NCBI RefSeq assembly: GCF_900104245.1
Contig: NZ_FMXN01000011.1
Span: 1-64,000, forward strand
Direction of reading: 5' to 3'
Source of the DNA: Pseudidiomarina indica
GTDB lineage: Bacteria; Pseudomonadota; Gammaproteobacteria; Enterobacterales; Alteromonadaceae
Length of the DNA stretch: 64,000 nucleotides
Part shown: positions 56,959 through 64,000 of the stretch, piece by piece
Numbering within the stretch: the stretch's first letter is position 1
Layout of the letters: each line of letters starts with the position of its first letter
Notes under the pieces: generated by a model
Databases searched by the model: none
Seen by the model: the letters and a program-made list of their open reading frames with translations, nothing else
Told to the model about the DNA's origin: nothing
Position numbers and translations under genes: made by a program

Positions 56959-58848
56959 TTATTCTTCGACCGCACCACTGCGGGTGTTAATGCGAATTTT
57001 AATATCCGCTTGGTCACGCAGTGCCTGCAAGAAAGTACCGTAACCTTGGTTGGTATAGCTAATCAACAGCTGATCAACCAACTGACTTTGAATACTTTCA
57101 TCCACTTCACCCGGCTCAACGGCTGTTAATTGCACCACCGCAATCGCCCCTTGCGCCAATTCAGTCACCGCCACTTGGACGCTATTTTCGGCTGGAACCG
57201 CTTGTGCAAACAAGCTTTGCACCACGGCAGGAGGTAAGGTCATATCGCGACGCTCAATGCTCTCAATCGTCAACATTTCCTGAGTTGTAGCCTCGCCCTG
57301 ACGCAATTGTTCAGCAATAGCTTCTGCATCAATTCGTGCCGCCAACTGTGCTTGCTCAGTCCGTACTTCATTTAACACCTCAGCGCGCACTTCTTCCAAT
57401 GGACGAACATATGCTGGCTGATAGTCTACCACACGGACCACCACAGCTTGCTTATCATTGACTTCGATTAAATCACTGTTTAATCCTTCATCAATAAAGT
57501 CACGATTAAACAACTGCTCAAACACGGCCGGATGATTTAATGCCGTCGGTGCATTATCGCGGCTAAACCAATCGCTGGTGCGAACCAAGACATCGGTTTC
57601 ATCAGCCACTGGTTGTAGGGTGTCTGGCACATCAAAGGCAAGCGTCGACACTTTTTGCTGTAACTCATAATAAGCCTGACGCAGGCGGTCTTGACGCATC
57701 TGCGCGACAATTTCCTCACGAACTTCGTCGTAATTGGCTGCTTGGCCACGCTCGATATCCGTCAATTGAATGATGTGGTAACCAAAAGATGTGGCAACCA
57801 CGCCAGTCATATCCCCTACTTCTTGCAACGCAAAGGCAGCGTCATCAAATGCTGGGTCCATGATGCCTGGCTCGATGAAGTCAAGATCACCGCCATTATC
57901 GGATGTGAAAATATCATCCGAGTACTCGGCTGCAACTGCGGCAAAATCAGCACCATCAGTTAATTGTGCCAATACTTCCTGAGCACGGGCTTCAGCATCT
58001 TCACGCTCAGCATCGATAAGAATGTGGGCAAAACGATATTGATCGGACGTTTCATAACGTTCTTTGTTTTGTTCGAACCATTCCTGAACGGCCGTTTCAT
58101 CAATTTCGATACTATCGGCTAGTGCATCTGCATCGAGGGCGACAAACTCAACCTTCACTTGCTCGGCAACGTTAAACCGCTGCTGATTCAGTTGATACCA
58201 TTGTTGGATCTGTTCGTCGGTGACTTCCACCGCCGCCAAATAATCATCGAGTTCAATAATACGATAGGCACCCGAACGTTTTTGATTCAATAATCGTTGC
58301 ATTGCTGCCGCTTCATTGGGCAGTGCAAACTCCGAGCGAATCAACGACTGGATCAACTGCGAACGAGCTAAATCACTGCGCATCGTTTCAGCAAAACTAT
58401 CCGGCGTGTAACCGAGCCCACGAAGTGTCATCTGGTAGGTGGTATTATCAAATTGCCCCGCGACTTGGAAAGCACTGATATTTCGAATTGCATCAATCAC
58501 TTGTGCGTCAGATACTCGTAACCCCAAATCATTCGCATACATTTCGATCAGTTTTGCGTTGATCAAATCATCCAAGACACGCTGGCGTAACTGTTGATTG
58601 AACGCAGGGTCTGTGGCTAGCGATGCATAAAAGTCACCGAGTTGTTGCTGTTGGCGAGCGCGCTCACTATCCACCGCTCGATCAAACTCGATGCGAGTGA
58701 TATCTTGGCCATTGACCTCAGCAATAGCAGGTTCAGGTTGACTGGTGATATAACCGCCCACGCCGGTTAGCGCAAACGATAAGGCGATAAATATCAGCAC
58801 TCCTTTAAAAACCTTGCTATTCGCTCCTTCTCGAATCTTTTCCAACAT
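56959..58848 (-). CDS. ppiD: Periplasmic folding chaperone PpiD
   Basis: 629 residues. One N-terminal membrane anchor (VFKGVLIFIALSFALTGVGGYI), SurA-like helical domain, a parvulin-type domain at about 250-360 (YRFAHILIDAEREDAEARAQ; DLDFIEPGIMDPAFDDAAF; TSFGYHIIQL) and a second parvulin-like half. Assists proteins leaving SecYEG. Downstream of lon-hupB-tRNA-Asp; the same lon-hupB-ppiD order as E. coli. Confidence 0.95.
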   Translation of the reverse strand: MLEKIREGANSKVFKGVLIFIALSFALTGVGGYITSQPEPAIAEVNGQDITRIEFDRAVDSERARQQQQLGDFYASLATDPAFNQQLRQRVLDDLINAKLIEMYANDLGLRVSDAQVIDAIRNISAFQVAGQFDNTTYQMTLRGLGYTPDSFAETMRSDLARSQLIQSLIRSEFALPNEAAAMQRLLNQKRSGAYRIIELDDYLAAVEVTDEQIQQWYQLNQQRFNVAEQVKVEFVALDADALADSIEIDETAVQEWFEQNKERYETSDQYRFAHILIDAEREDAEARAQEVLAQLTDGADFAAVAAEYSDDIFTSDNGGDLDFIEPGIMDPAFDDAAFALQEVGDMTGVVATSFGYHIIQLTDIERGQAANYDEVREEIVAQMRQDRLRQAYYELQQKVSTLAFDVPDTLQPVADETDVLVRTSDWFSRDNAPTALNHPAVFEQLFNRDFIDEGLNSDLIEVNDKQAVVVRVVDYQPAYVRPLEEVRAEVLNEVRTEQAQLAARIDAEAIAEQLRQGEATTQEMLTIESIERRDMTLPPAVVQSLFAQAVPAENSVQVAVTELAQGAIAVVQLTAVEPGEVDESIQSQLVDQLLISYTNQGYGTFLQALRDQADIKIRINTRSGAVEE

Positions 58849-58912
58849 ATTTCAATAAACCTCAATTGTGCCCACGGTTGGTTGGGTATTATATCCGCAA
58901 TTGCAGGAAAAA

Positions 58913-58944
58913 AATAACCCGAAGACTCGCTTCGGGTTATTTTT
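58913..58944 (-). terminator. Terminator after tRNA-Asp
   Basis: AATAACCCGAAG (58913-58924) pairs with CTTCGGGTTATT (58930-58941); on the minus strand it is followed by TTTTTTT. It ends the hupB-tRNA-Asp transcript before ppiD. Confidence 0.82.
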
Positions 58945-58954
58945 AAACATGAGT

Positions 58955-59031
58955 TGGCGGAGCGGACGGGGCTCGAACCCGCGACCCCCGGCGTGACAGG
59001 CCGGTATTCTAACCAACTGAACTACCGCTCC
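58955..59031 (-). tRNA. tRNA-Asp (GTC)
   Basis: 77 bases beginning GGAGCGGTAGTTCAGTTGG, anticodon loop CTGTCAC, T-loop TTCGAGC, encoded CCA. It lies 7 bases after the hupB stop. Confidence 0.96.
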
Positions 59032-59038
59032 GCTGTCA

Positions 59039-59311
59039 TTAATTTACCGCGTCTTTAAGCGCTTTGCCTGCTTTGAAAGAAGGAACTTTCGCTGCAGCGA
59101 TTTGAATGGTTTGACCGGTTTGTGGGTTGCGGCCAGTACGCGCAGCACGCTCGCGAACACTGAAAGTTCCAAAACCAACCAATGCCACTTGGTCACCTTT
59201 CTTTAGAGCTTCGGTCACTGCTTCGATGAAAGAGTCTAGAGCACGTCCAGCCGCAGCTTTTGAAATTTCTGCTCCGTCTGCAATTTTATCAACTAACTGA
59301 GACTTATTCAC
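59039..59311 (-). CDS. hupB: DNA-binding protein HU-beta
   Basis: 90 residues from GTG 59311 with AAGGGG ahead; E. coli hupB also starts with GTG. Histone-like signature [20 protein letters not shown] and [16 protein letters not shown]. Nucleoid protein that bends DNA. Between lon and ppiD as in E. coli, with tRNA-Asp inserted after it. Confidence 0.96.
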   Translation of the reverse strand: MNKSQLVDKIADGAEISKAAAGRALDSFIEAVTEALKKGDQVALVGFGTFSVRERAARTGRNPQTGQTIQIAAAKVPSFKAGKALKDAVN

Positions 59312-59575
59312 AGTATCATCCCCTTAGATTGTTATTATCAGATTTGCATGGTTCCATTGCATTCTGCTTATATCAATGGGCCAGCGAAGGTTATAACAAG
59401 CTTAAACCAAGTGTTCAAGCCGTAGCGACAGATTAGCAGACAACTTCCTTAATAATCCATCGCTAAAGTGGCAAACCAGAGTCACTATGTGTTTGAGTCT
59501 GGACAATCACTTTGTCCCCTAGGCTACCACAAGATTTCGGATTGAGAACCCTTTTTAGCAATTTTTTTAACGAAA

Positions 59576-59618
59576 GAATGCGGGTTGCAGGCATTTTTTA
59601 CCTTGCAAACCCGCATTC
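59576..59618. other. Long inverted repeat downstream of lon
   Basis: GAATGCGGGTTGCA (59576-59589) is complementary to TGCAAACCCGCATTC (59604-59618) apart from one bulged base. It lies 21 bases after the lon stop. No clear T-run follows on the minus strand. It may end or protect the lon message. The remaining part of the 328-base gap (59312-59639) should hold the hupB promoter, not resolved here; I see no gene in it. Confidence 0.55.
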
Positions 59619-59639
59619 CTTCATTCAGCAGCTCTTTTT

Positions 59640-61976
59640 TTAACCAGCCGTCAGGTTTTTCTCTAACGCCACCGCTAGCACGTCATCAATCCACTGCACT
59701 GGAATAATTTCCAAATCGCCGATCACATTCGCACTGATTTCTTTTAAATCACGCTCATTCTCGGTTGGAATCAACACCTTCTTGATGCCGCCACGATGGG
59801 CTGCCAAGAGTTTTTCTTTCAACCCACCAATCGCAAGCACTTCACCCCGAAGAGTGATTTCACCGGTCATGGCTACATCGGCGCGCACTGGAACCCCTGT
59901 TAACGAACTGACCATTGCAGTGACCATCGCGATCCCTGCACTGGGGCCATCTTTCGGGGTCGCGCCTTCAGGTACGTGAATATGTAAATCGCGTTTCTCG
60001 TGGAAATCTTCTGCAATTCCCAACTTTTGAGCACGACTACGAACCACGGTGAGTGCCGTTTGAATCGATTCTTGCATCACGTCACCCAACGAACCCGTTG
60101 AAGTGATTTTCCCTTTACCTGCCACATTTGTGGCTTCGATGGTAAGCAAGTCTCCACCAACCTCAGTCCATGCGAGGCCCGTCACTTGGCCCACTTGGTT
60201 ATTTTCTTCTGCGCGACCAAAGTCAAACCGCTGGACGCCCAAGAAATCTGCCAAGTTATCACCATTAATTTCAACGTGTTTAATGCTCTTATCCAGCACG
60301 ATCTGTTTGACTGCTTTGCGACACAAACGCGAAATTTCACGCTCTAAGTTACGCACTCCAGCTTCTCGTGTGTAGAAGCGAATAATGCCAATAATCGCAT
60401 CATCAGTCACAGTGATTTCTTTATTATTCAAACCATTCCGTTCAATTTGCTTAGGTAGCAGGTGTCGCTTGGCGATATTTAGCTTCTCGTCTTCGGTGTA
60501 CCCAGACAAGCGAATCACTTCCATCCGATCCAATAAGGGACCGGGAATATTCATGCTATTTGAGGTTGCCACGAACATCACATCAGATAAGTCATAATCG
60601 ACTTCTAAATAATGGTCGTTAAAGGCCACGTTTTGCTCTGGATCCAATACTTCCAACAACGCCGCAGCGGGATCACCGCGCATATCGGATGCCATTTTAT
60701 CAATTTCATCTAGCAAGAATAATGGGTTACGAACTCCTGTTTTGGCCATTTTTTGAATCAGCTTGCCAGGCATGGAGCCAATATAGGTACGACGGTGTCC
60801 GCGAATTTCTGCTTCATCACGAACCCCACCCAATGCCATCCGCACGTATTTACGTCCGGTCGCTTTGGCAATGGATTGCCCCAATGAGGTTTTCCCCACA
60901 CCGGGCGGACCCACTAAACATAAAATAGCTCCGCGGACTTTATTGGTACGCTGTTGCACCGCTAAATACTCAAGGATCCGCTCTTTCACCTTTTCTAAAC
61001 CGTAATGGTCGGCATCTAGAATTTTCTCAGCATTCGCCAGATCCTTTTTGATGCGGGAGCGTTTTTTCCACGGCACCGAGACCATCCAATCAATATAGCC
61101 ACGTACCACCGTCGCTTCAGCAGACATCGGTGACATCATTTTTAATTTTTGTAGCTCAGCACGGGTTTTCTTTTCCGCCTCAGCAGGCATTTGCGCATCA
61201 ACAATTTTTTGCTGCAGCGCTTCAAACTCATCCGGTCCATCTTCCATTTCGCCCAGTTCTTTCTGAATGGCTTTCATTTGCTCATTCAAATAGTACTCAC
61301 GCTGGCTCTTTTCCATTTGTTTTTTGACCCGTGAGCGAATTCGCTTCTCCACTTGCAACAGGTCAATTTCGCCTTCCATCAATGCCATGATGAATTCAAG
61401 ACGCTCGCGCACATCGGTGACTTCAAGCACCCGCTGTTTGTCACGCACCTTGAGCGGCATATGAGCAGCCATGGTGTCGGCTAAACGGTCCGCCTCTTCA
61501 ATTCCCGAAAGACTGGTGAGTACTTCTGGAGGAATCTTTTTGTTCAGTTTGACGTACCCTTCAAACTGATTGATGGCAGAGCGAATCATGACTTCTTCTT
61601 CTTTCTCATCCATCCGCTCAGATTCAAGGTAATGAACCTGAGCACGATAAAACTCATCTTCCTCTTCGAACTTCTCAATTTCGGCGCGTTGCATGCCTTC
61701 AACCAAGACTTTAACCGTACCGTCTGGTAGTTTCAGCAACTGCAAAATGCTCGCCACCGTGCCAATGGTATGAATATCTTCCTGGCTCGGTTCATCAATG
61801 GATGCGTCTTGCTGCGCTGTCAAAAAGATCTGTTTGTCTTGTGCCATGGCAGCTTCTAGGCAGCGAATCGATTTCTCGCGCCCAACAAATAATGGAATGA
61901 CCATGTGCGGATACACGACCACATCGCGTAATGGCAATACTGGAATGCTCAACCGCTCAATTCGCTCTTCACTCAT
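59640..61976 (-). CDS. lon: ATP-dependent protease Lon
   Basis: ATG 61976 (MSEERIERLSIPVLPLRDVV) with GGAGAAG ahead; the in-frame codon at 62006 is rejected. 778 residues. N-terminal substrate domain (1-300), AAA+ domain with Walker A GPPGVGKTS and Walker B FLLDEIDKM, and the Ser-Lys protease domain (EGATPKDGPSAGIAM; GGLKEKLLAAHRGG). Degrades damaged and regulatory proteins. Downstream of clpX. Confidence 0.98.
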   Translation of the reverse strand: MSEERIERLSIPVLPLRDVVVYPHMVIPLFVGREKSIRCLEAAMAQDKQIFLTAQQDASIDEPSQEDIHTIGTVASILQLLKLPDGTVKVLVEGMQRAEIEKFEEEDEFYRAQVHYLESERMDEKEEEVMIRSAINQFEGYVKLNKKIPPEVLTSLSGIEEADRLADTMAAHMPLKVRDKQRVLEVTDVRERLEFIMALMEGEIDLLQVEKRIRSRVKKQMEKSQREYYLNEQMKAIQKELGEMEDGPDEFEALQQKIVDAQMPAEAEKKTRAELQKLKMMSPMSAEATVVRGYIDWMVSVPWKKRSRIKKDLANAEKILDADHYGLEKVKERILEYLAVQQRTNKVRGAILCLVGPPGVGKTSLGQSIAKATGRKYVRMALGGVRDEAEIRGHRRTYIGSMPGKLIQKMAKTGVRNPLFLLDEIDKMASDMRGDPAAALLEVLDPEQNVAFNDHYLEVDYDLSDVMFVATSNSMNIPGPLLDRMEVIRLSGYTEDEKLNIAKRHLLPKQIERNGLNNKEITVTDDAIIGIIRFYTREAGVRNLEREISRLCRKAVKQIVLDKSIKHVEINGDNLADFLGVQRFDFGRAEENNQVGQVTGLAWTEVGGDLLTIEATNVAGKGKITSTGSLGDVMQESIQTALTVVRSRAQKLGIAEDFHEKRDLHIHVPEGATPKDGPSAGIAMVTAMVSSLTGVPVRADVAMTGEITLRGEVLAIGGLKEKLLAAHRGGIKKVLIPTENERDLKEISANVIGDLEIIPVQWIDDVLAVALEKNLTAG

Positions 61977-62028
61977 AAACTTCTCCAAGTACCCGGTTCG
62001 GACCATTGTCGGTCTATCTTAACTCTTA

Positions 62029-62056
62029 ATATGTGGCGCTCCAGCAAAACTTCAAT
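62029..62056 (-). promoter_or_regulatory. Sigma-32-type promoter of lon
   Basis: On the minus strand ATTGAAG (62056-62050), 13 bases, CCACATAT (62036-62029): 5/7 and 7/8 matches to the consensus. It lies after the clpX terminator and about 52 bases before the lon start. lon is heat-shock controlled in E. coli. Confidence 0.55.
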
Positions 62057-62065
62057 GGTTTGCAC

Positions 62066-62092
62066 AAAAAAAGGGCCTAATTGGCCCTTTTT
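62066..62092 (-). terminator. Terminator after clpX
   Basis: AAAAAGGGCC-TAATT-GGCCCTTTTT hairpin with flanking A/T runs, about 30 bases after the clpX stop. Confidence 0.88.
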
Positions 62093-62119
62093 GCATATTT
62101 TTACACCTAAATGGGGCGT

Positions 62120-63406
62120 TTATTCACCGGCTGCGTGCTTCTCATTGCCCTGATTTGCATAAATCATGATGGGCGCTGATTCGCCACGAATCACTGATTC
62201 ATCAATCACCACTTTGCTGACGTTAGTCGCGCTGGGTAAATCGTACATGGTGTCGAGTAGCACGTTCTCAACAATTGAACGTAATCCCCGCGCCCCAGTT
62301 TTCCGCTTCATGGCTTTACGCGCAATTGCACGCAAGGCATCTTCCCGGAACTCCAGCTCCACGCCTTCCATGTTGAACAAAGCACCATACTGCTTGGTCA
62401 ATGCGTTTTTAGGTTCACGCAGAATCTGAACCAAAGCATCTTCGTCCAGCTCGGTCAATGTCGCAACCACCGGTAAGCGACCAATGAATTCTGGAATCAA
62501 GCCAAACTTTACTAAGTCTTCTGGCTCAACTTTTGCCAATAATTCACCTTCAGCTTGTGGCTTTTTGCTTTTCACCTCGGCACCAAAGCCAATTCCGCTG
62601 CCAACGCTGATACGTTGTTCAATGACCTTGTCGAGGCCTGCAAACGCGCCGCCGGCAATAAACAAGATCTTTGACGTATCAACCTGCAAAAACTCTTGCT
62701 GCGGATGCTTACGGCCACCTTGCGGTGGTACTGCGGCAATGGTTCCTTCAATCAGCTTAAGTAATGCCTGTTGCACCCCTTCACCGGATACATCACGGGT
62801 GATGGATGGGTTATCCGACTTACGTGAGATTTTGTCTATTTCATCAATATAGACAATGCCCCGTTCTGCCTTTTCCACATCGTAGTCACACTTCTGCAAG
62901 AGCTTTTGGATGATATTTTCAACATCTTCCCCCACATAACCCGCTTCGGTTAACGTGGTTGCATCCGCCATGGTAAACGGCACATCAAGAAATCGTGCAA
63001 GGGTTTCCGCTAAGTAAGTTTTTCCGCTTCCTGTCGGGCCAATCAGCAAAATATTACTTTTACCCAGTTCCACTGCTTCGCCATCAGGATGCTTCTGCTC
63101 ATTGTTCGCTAAGCGTTTGTAGTGGTTATAAACCGCCACTGCTAACACTTTTTTAGCGAACTCTTGCCCAATCACATATTCATCCAGGTGATTGCGAATC
63201 TCGTGAGGCGTTGGCAAAGGTTTTGCTTCAACTTGGGTATCGACTGCTTGAACTTCTTCTTCCAGAATATCGTTACACAGCTCGACGCATTCGTCACAAA
63301 TAAATACCGAGGGTCCGGCAATTAACTTGCGAACTTCATGCTGACTTTTACCGCAGAAGGTGCAGAATAATGGATTGGTTCCCTGACCTTCAGTTTTATC
63401 CGTCAT
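62120..63406 (-). CDS. clpX: ATP-dependent Clp protease ATPase subunit ClpX
   Basis: 428 residues. N-terminal zinc-binding domain ([13 protein letters not shown] and [11 protein letters not shown]), Walker [14 protein letters not shown], Walker [12 protein letters not shown], pore and ClpP-docking loops in the following region ([13 protein letters not shown]). Unfolds tagged proteins for ClpP. Starts just after the clpP stop. Confidence 0.98.
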   Translation of the reverse strand: MTDKTEGQGTNPLFCTFCGKSQHEVRKLIAGPSVFICDECVELCNDILEEEVQAVDTQVEAKPLPTPHEIRNHLDEYVIGQEFAKKVLAVAVYNHYKRLANNEQKHPDGEAVELGKSNILLIGPTGSGKTYLAETLARFLDVPFTMADATTLTEAGYVGEDVENIIQKLLQKCDYDVEKAERGIVYIDEIDKISRKSDNPSITRDVSGEGVQQALLKLIEGTIAAVPPQGGRKHPQQEFLQVDTSKILFIAGGAFAGLDKVIEQRISVGSGIGFGAEVKSKKPQAEGELLAKVEPEDLVKFGLIPEFIGRLPVVATLTELDEDALVQILREPKNALTKQYGALFNMEGVELEFREDALRAIARKAMKRKTGARGLRSIVENVLLDTMYDLPSATNVSKVVIDESVIRGESAPIMIYANQGNEKHAAGE

Positions 63407-63407
63407 T

Positions 63408-64000
63408 CTATTCTCCGCCCCGTTGGGTCAATACACTGTCAACAATGCCGTAGCTCACTGCTTCTTCAGCAGACATAAAATAGTCACGGTCAGTGTCGGC
63501 AGCGACTTGTTTTAAATCTTTGCCCGTATTCTCCGCCAAAATACGGTTTAATTTATCTTTGATATCTAAAATTTGGCGTGCGTGGATCTCGAAATCAGAC
63601 GCTTGCCCTTGGAAGCCACCGAGCGGTTGGTGAATCATCACGCGAGCGTTGGGTAAACAGAACCGCTTCCCTTGTGCGCCACCAGCAAGTAAAAAAGCTC
63701 CCATACTTGCTGCTTGCCCCATACAGACAGTACTGACGTCAGGCTTCACAAAGCGCATGGTATCATAAATCGCCATTCCCGCTGTCACCGAGCCGCCTGG
63801 CGAGTTGATATAAAGATAAATGTCTTTGTCTGGGTTCTCTGACTCAAGAAATAGCAATTGGGCCACAATTAAGTTGGCCATATGATCTTCTACTTGTCCG
63901 CAGCAGAAAATAACGCGCTCTTTAAGCAAGCGCGAGTAGATATCGTACGAGCGCTCTCCCTTTGCTGTTTGTTCCACTACCATGGGCACCAAATGGGCCA
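63408..64000 (-). CDS. clpP: ATP-dependent Clp protease proteolytic subunit ClpP (5' end at window edge)
   Basis: 194 residues from an in-frame TTG at 63992, but the frame stays open to the edge: the last visible codons read [21 protein letters not shown], where E. coli has APHMALVPMVIEQT. The true start is therefore at or just beyond 64000. Catalytic Ser in [14 protein letters not shown], His in [15 protein letters not shown] and Asp further on. Self-compartmentalised serine protease partnering ClpX. Confidence 0.95.
   Translation of the reverse strand, partial: AHLVPMVVEQTAKGERSYDIYSRLLKERVIFCCGQVEDHMANLIVAQLLFLESENPDKDIYLYINSPGGSVTAGMAIYDTMRFVKPDVSTVCMGQAASMGAFLLAGGAQGKRFCLPNARVMIHQPLGGFQGQASDFEIHARQILDIKDKLNRILAENTGKDLKQVAADTDRDYFMSAEEAVSYGIVDSVLTQRGGE

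Overview
The window is chromosomal DNA of a gammaproteobacterium. The blocks rimP-nusA-infB-rbfA-truB-rpsO-pnp-nlpI, secG-tRNA-Leu(GAG), tRNA-fMet-rimP, glmM-folP-ftsH-rlmE-yhbY, dapB-carA-carB-greA, grpE-dnaK-dnaJ, nadK-recN-bamE, fadI-fadJ and clpP-clpX-lon-hupB-ppiD fit this class. Their combination, together with a MoxR/Bat operon, an M16 protease and a large GGDEF-EAL protein, suggests a marine Alteromonadales relative. Idiomarinaceae is my best guess, made from memory and not tested. Most genes are on the minus strand.

Layout. Positions 1-960 are nested insertion sequences: the end of an IS3-family element has interrupted the istB gene of an IS21-family element, which itself ends inside a toxin gene. 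Positions 960-7675 are an island, AT-rich to the eye over most of its length, of headless Rhs C-terminal toxin tips and exported immunity-like proteins, all read right to left. It holds two paralogous JAMM-like (HxH...SxxD) toxins, one HEMGH toxin still attached to the end of an Rhs core, one HELIH toxin fragment cut by IS21, at least one toxin-tail remnant, and six immunity-like proteins with signal peptides or lipoprotein signals. Positions 7708-9438 hold a secreted HExxHxxGxxD peptidase coupled to nlpI. Positions 9585-19829 hold RNA decay, ribosome and translation genes with two tRNAs, secG and tpiA. Positions 19919-25693 hold cell-wall, folate, FtsH, rRNA methylation and GreA genes. Positions 25690-32332 hold carbamoyl-phosphate and lysine/peptidoglycan synthesis and a cation symporter.

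Positions 32412-32848 are a guanidine exporter gene behind a clear mini-ykkC (guanidine-II) riboswitch. Positions 32845-37509 are the chaperone operon with an M48 lipoprotein. Then come nadK, recN (LexA box), bamE, an M16 protease and a c-di-GMP protein on the plus strand to 46135; fadIJ with a FadR-like operator to 49837; a MoxR-DUF58-DUF4381-BatA-BatB-BatD operon to 56875; and ppiD, tRNA-Asp, hupB, lon, clpX and clpP to the end. The clpP start lies at or beyond the right edge.

Regulation visible in the sequence: sigma-32-type promoters upstream of grpE, dnaK, rlmE-ftsH and (weaker) lon form a protein-quality-control regulon within one window. A long hairpin in the pnp leader matches the RNase III-dependent autoregulation known in E. 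coli. The most unusual part is the Rhs tip array: every legible toxin is a predicted metallopeptidase and every immunity-like partner is exported, which suggests an array aimed at the periplasm.
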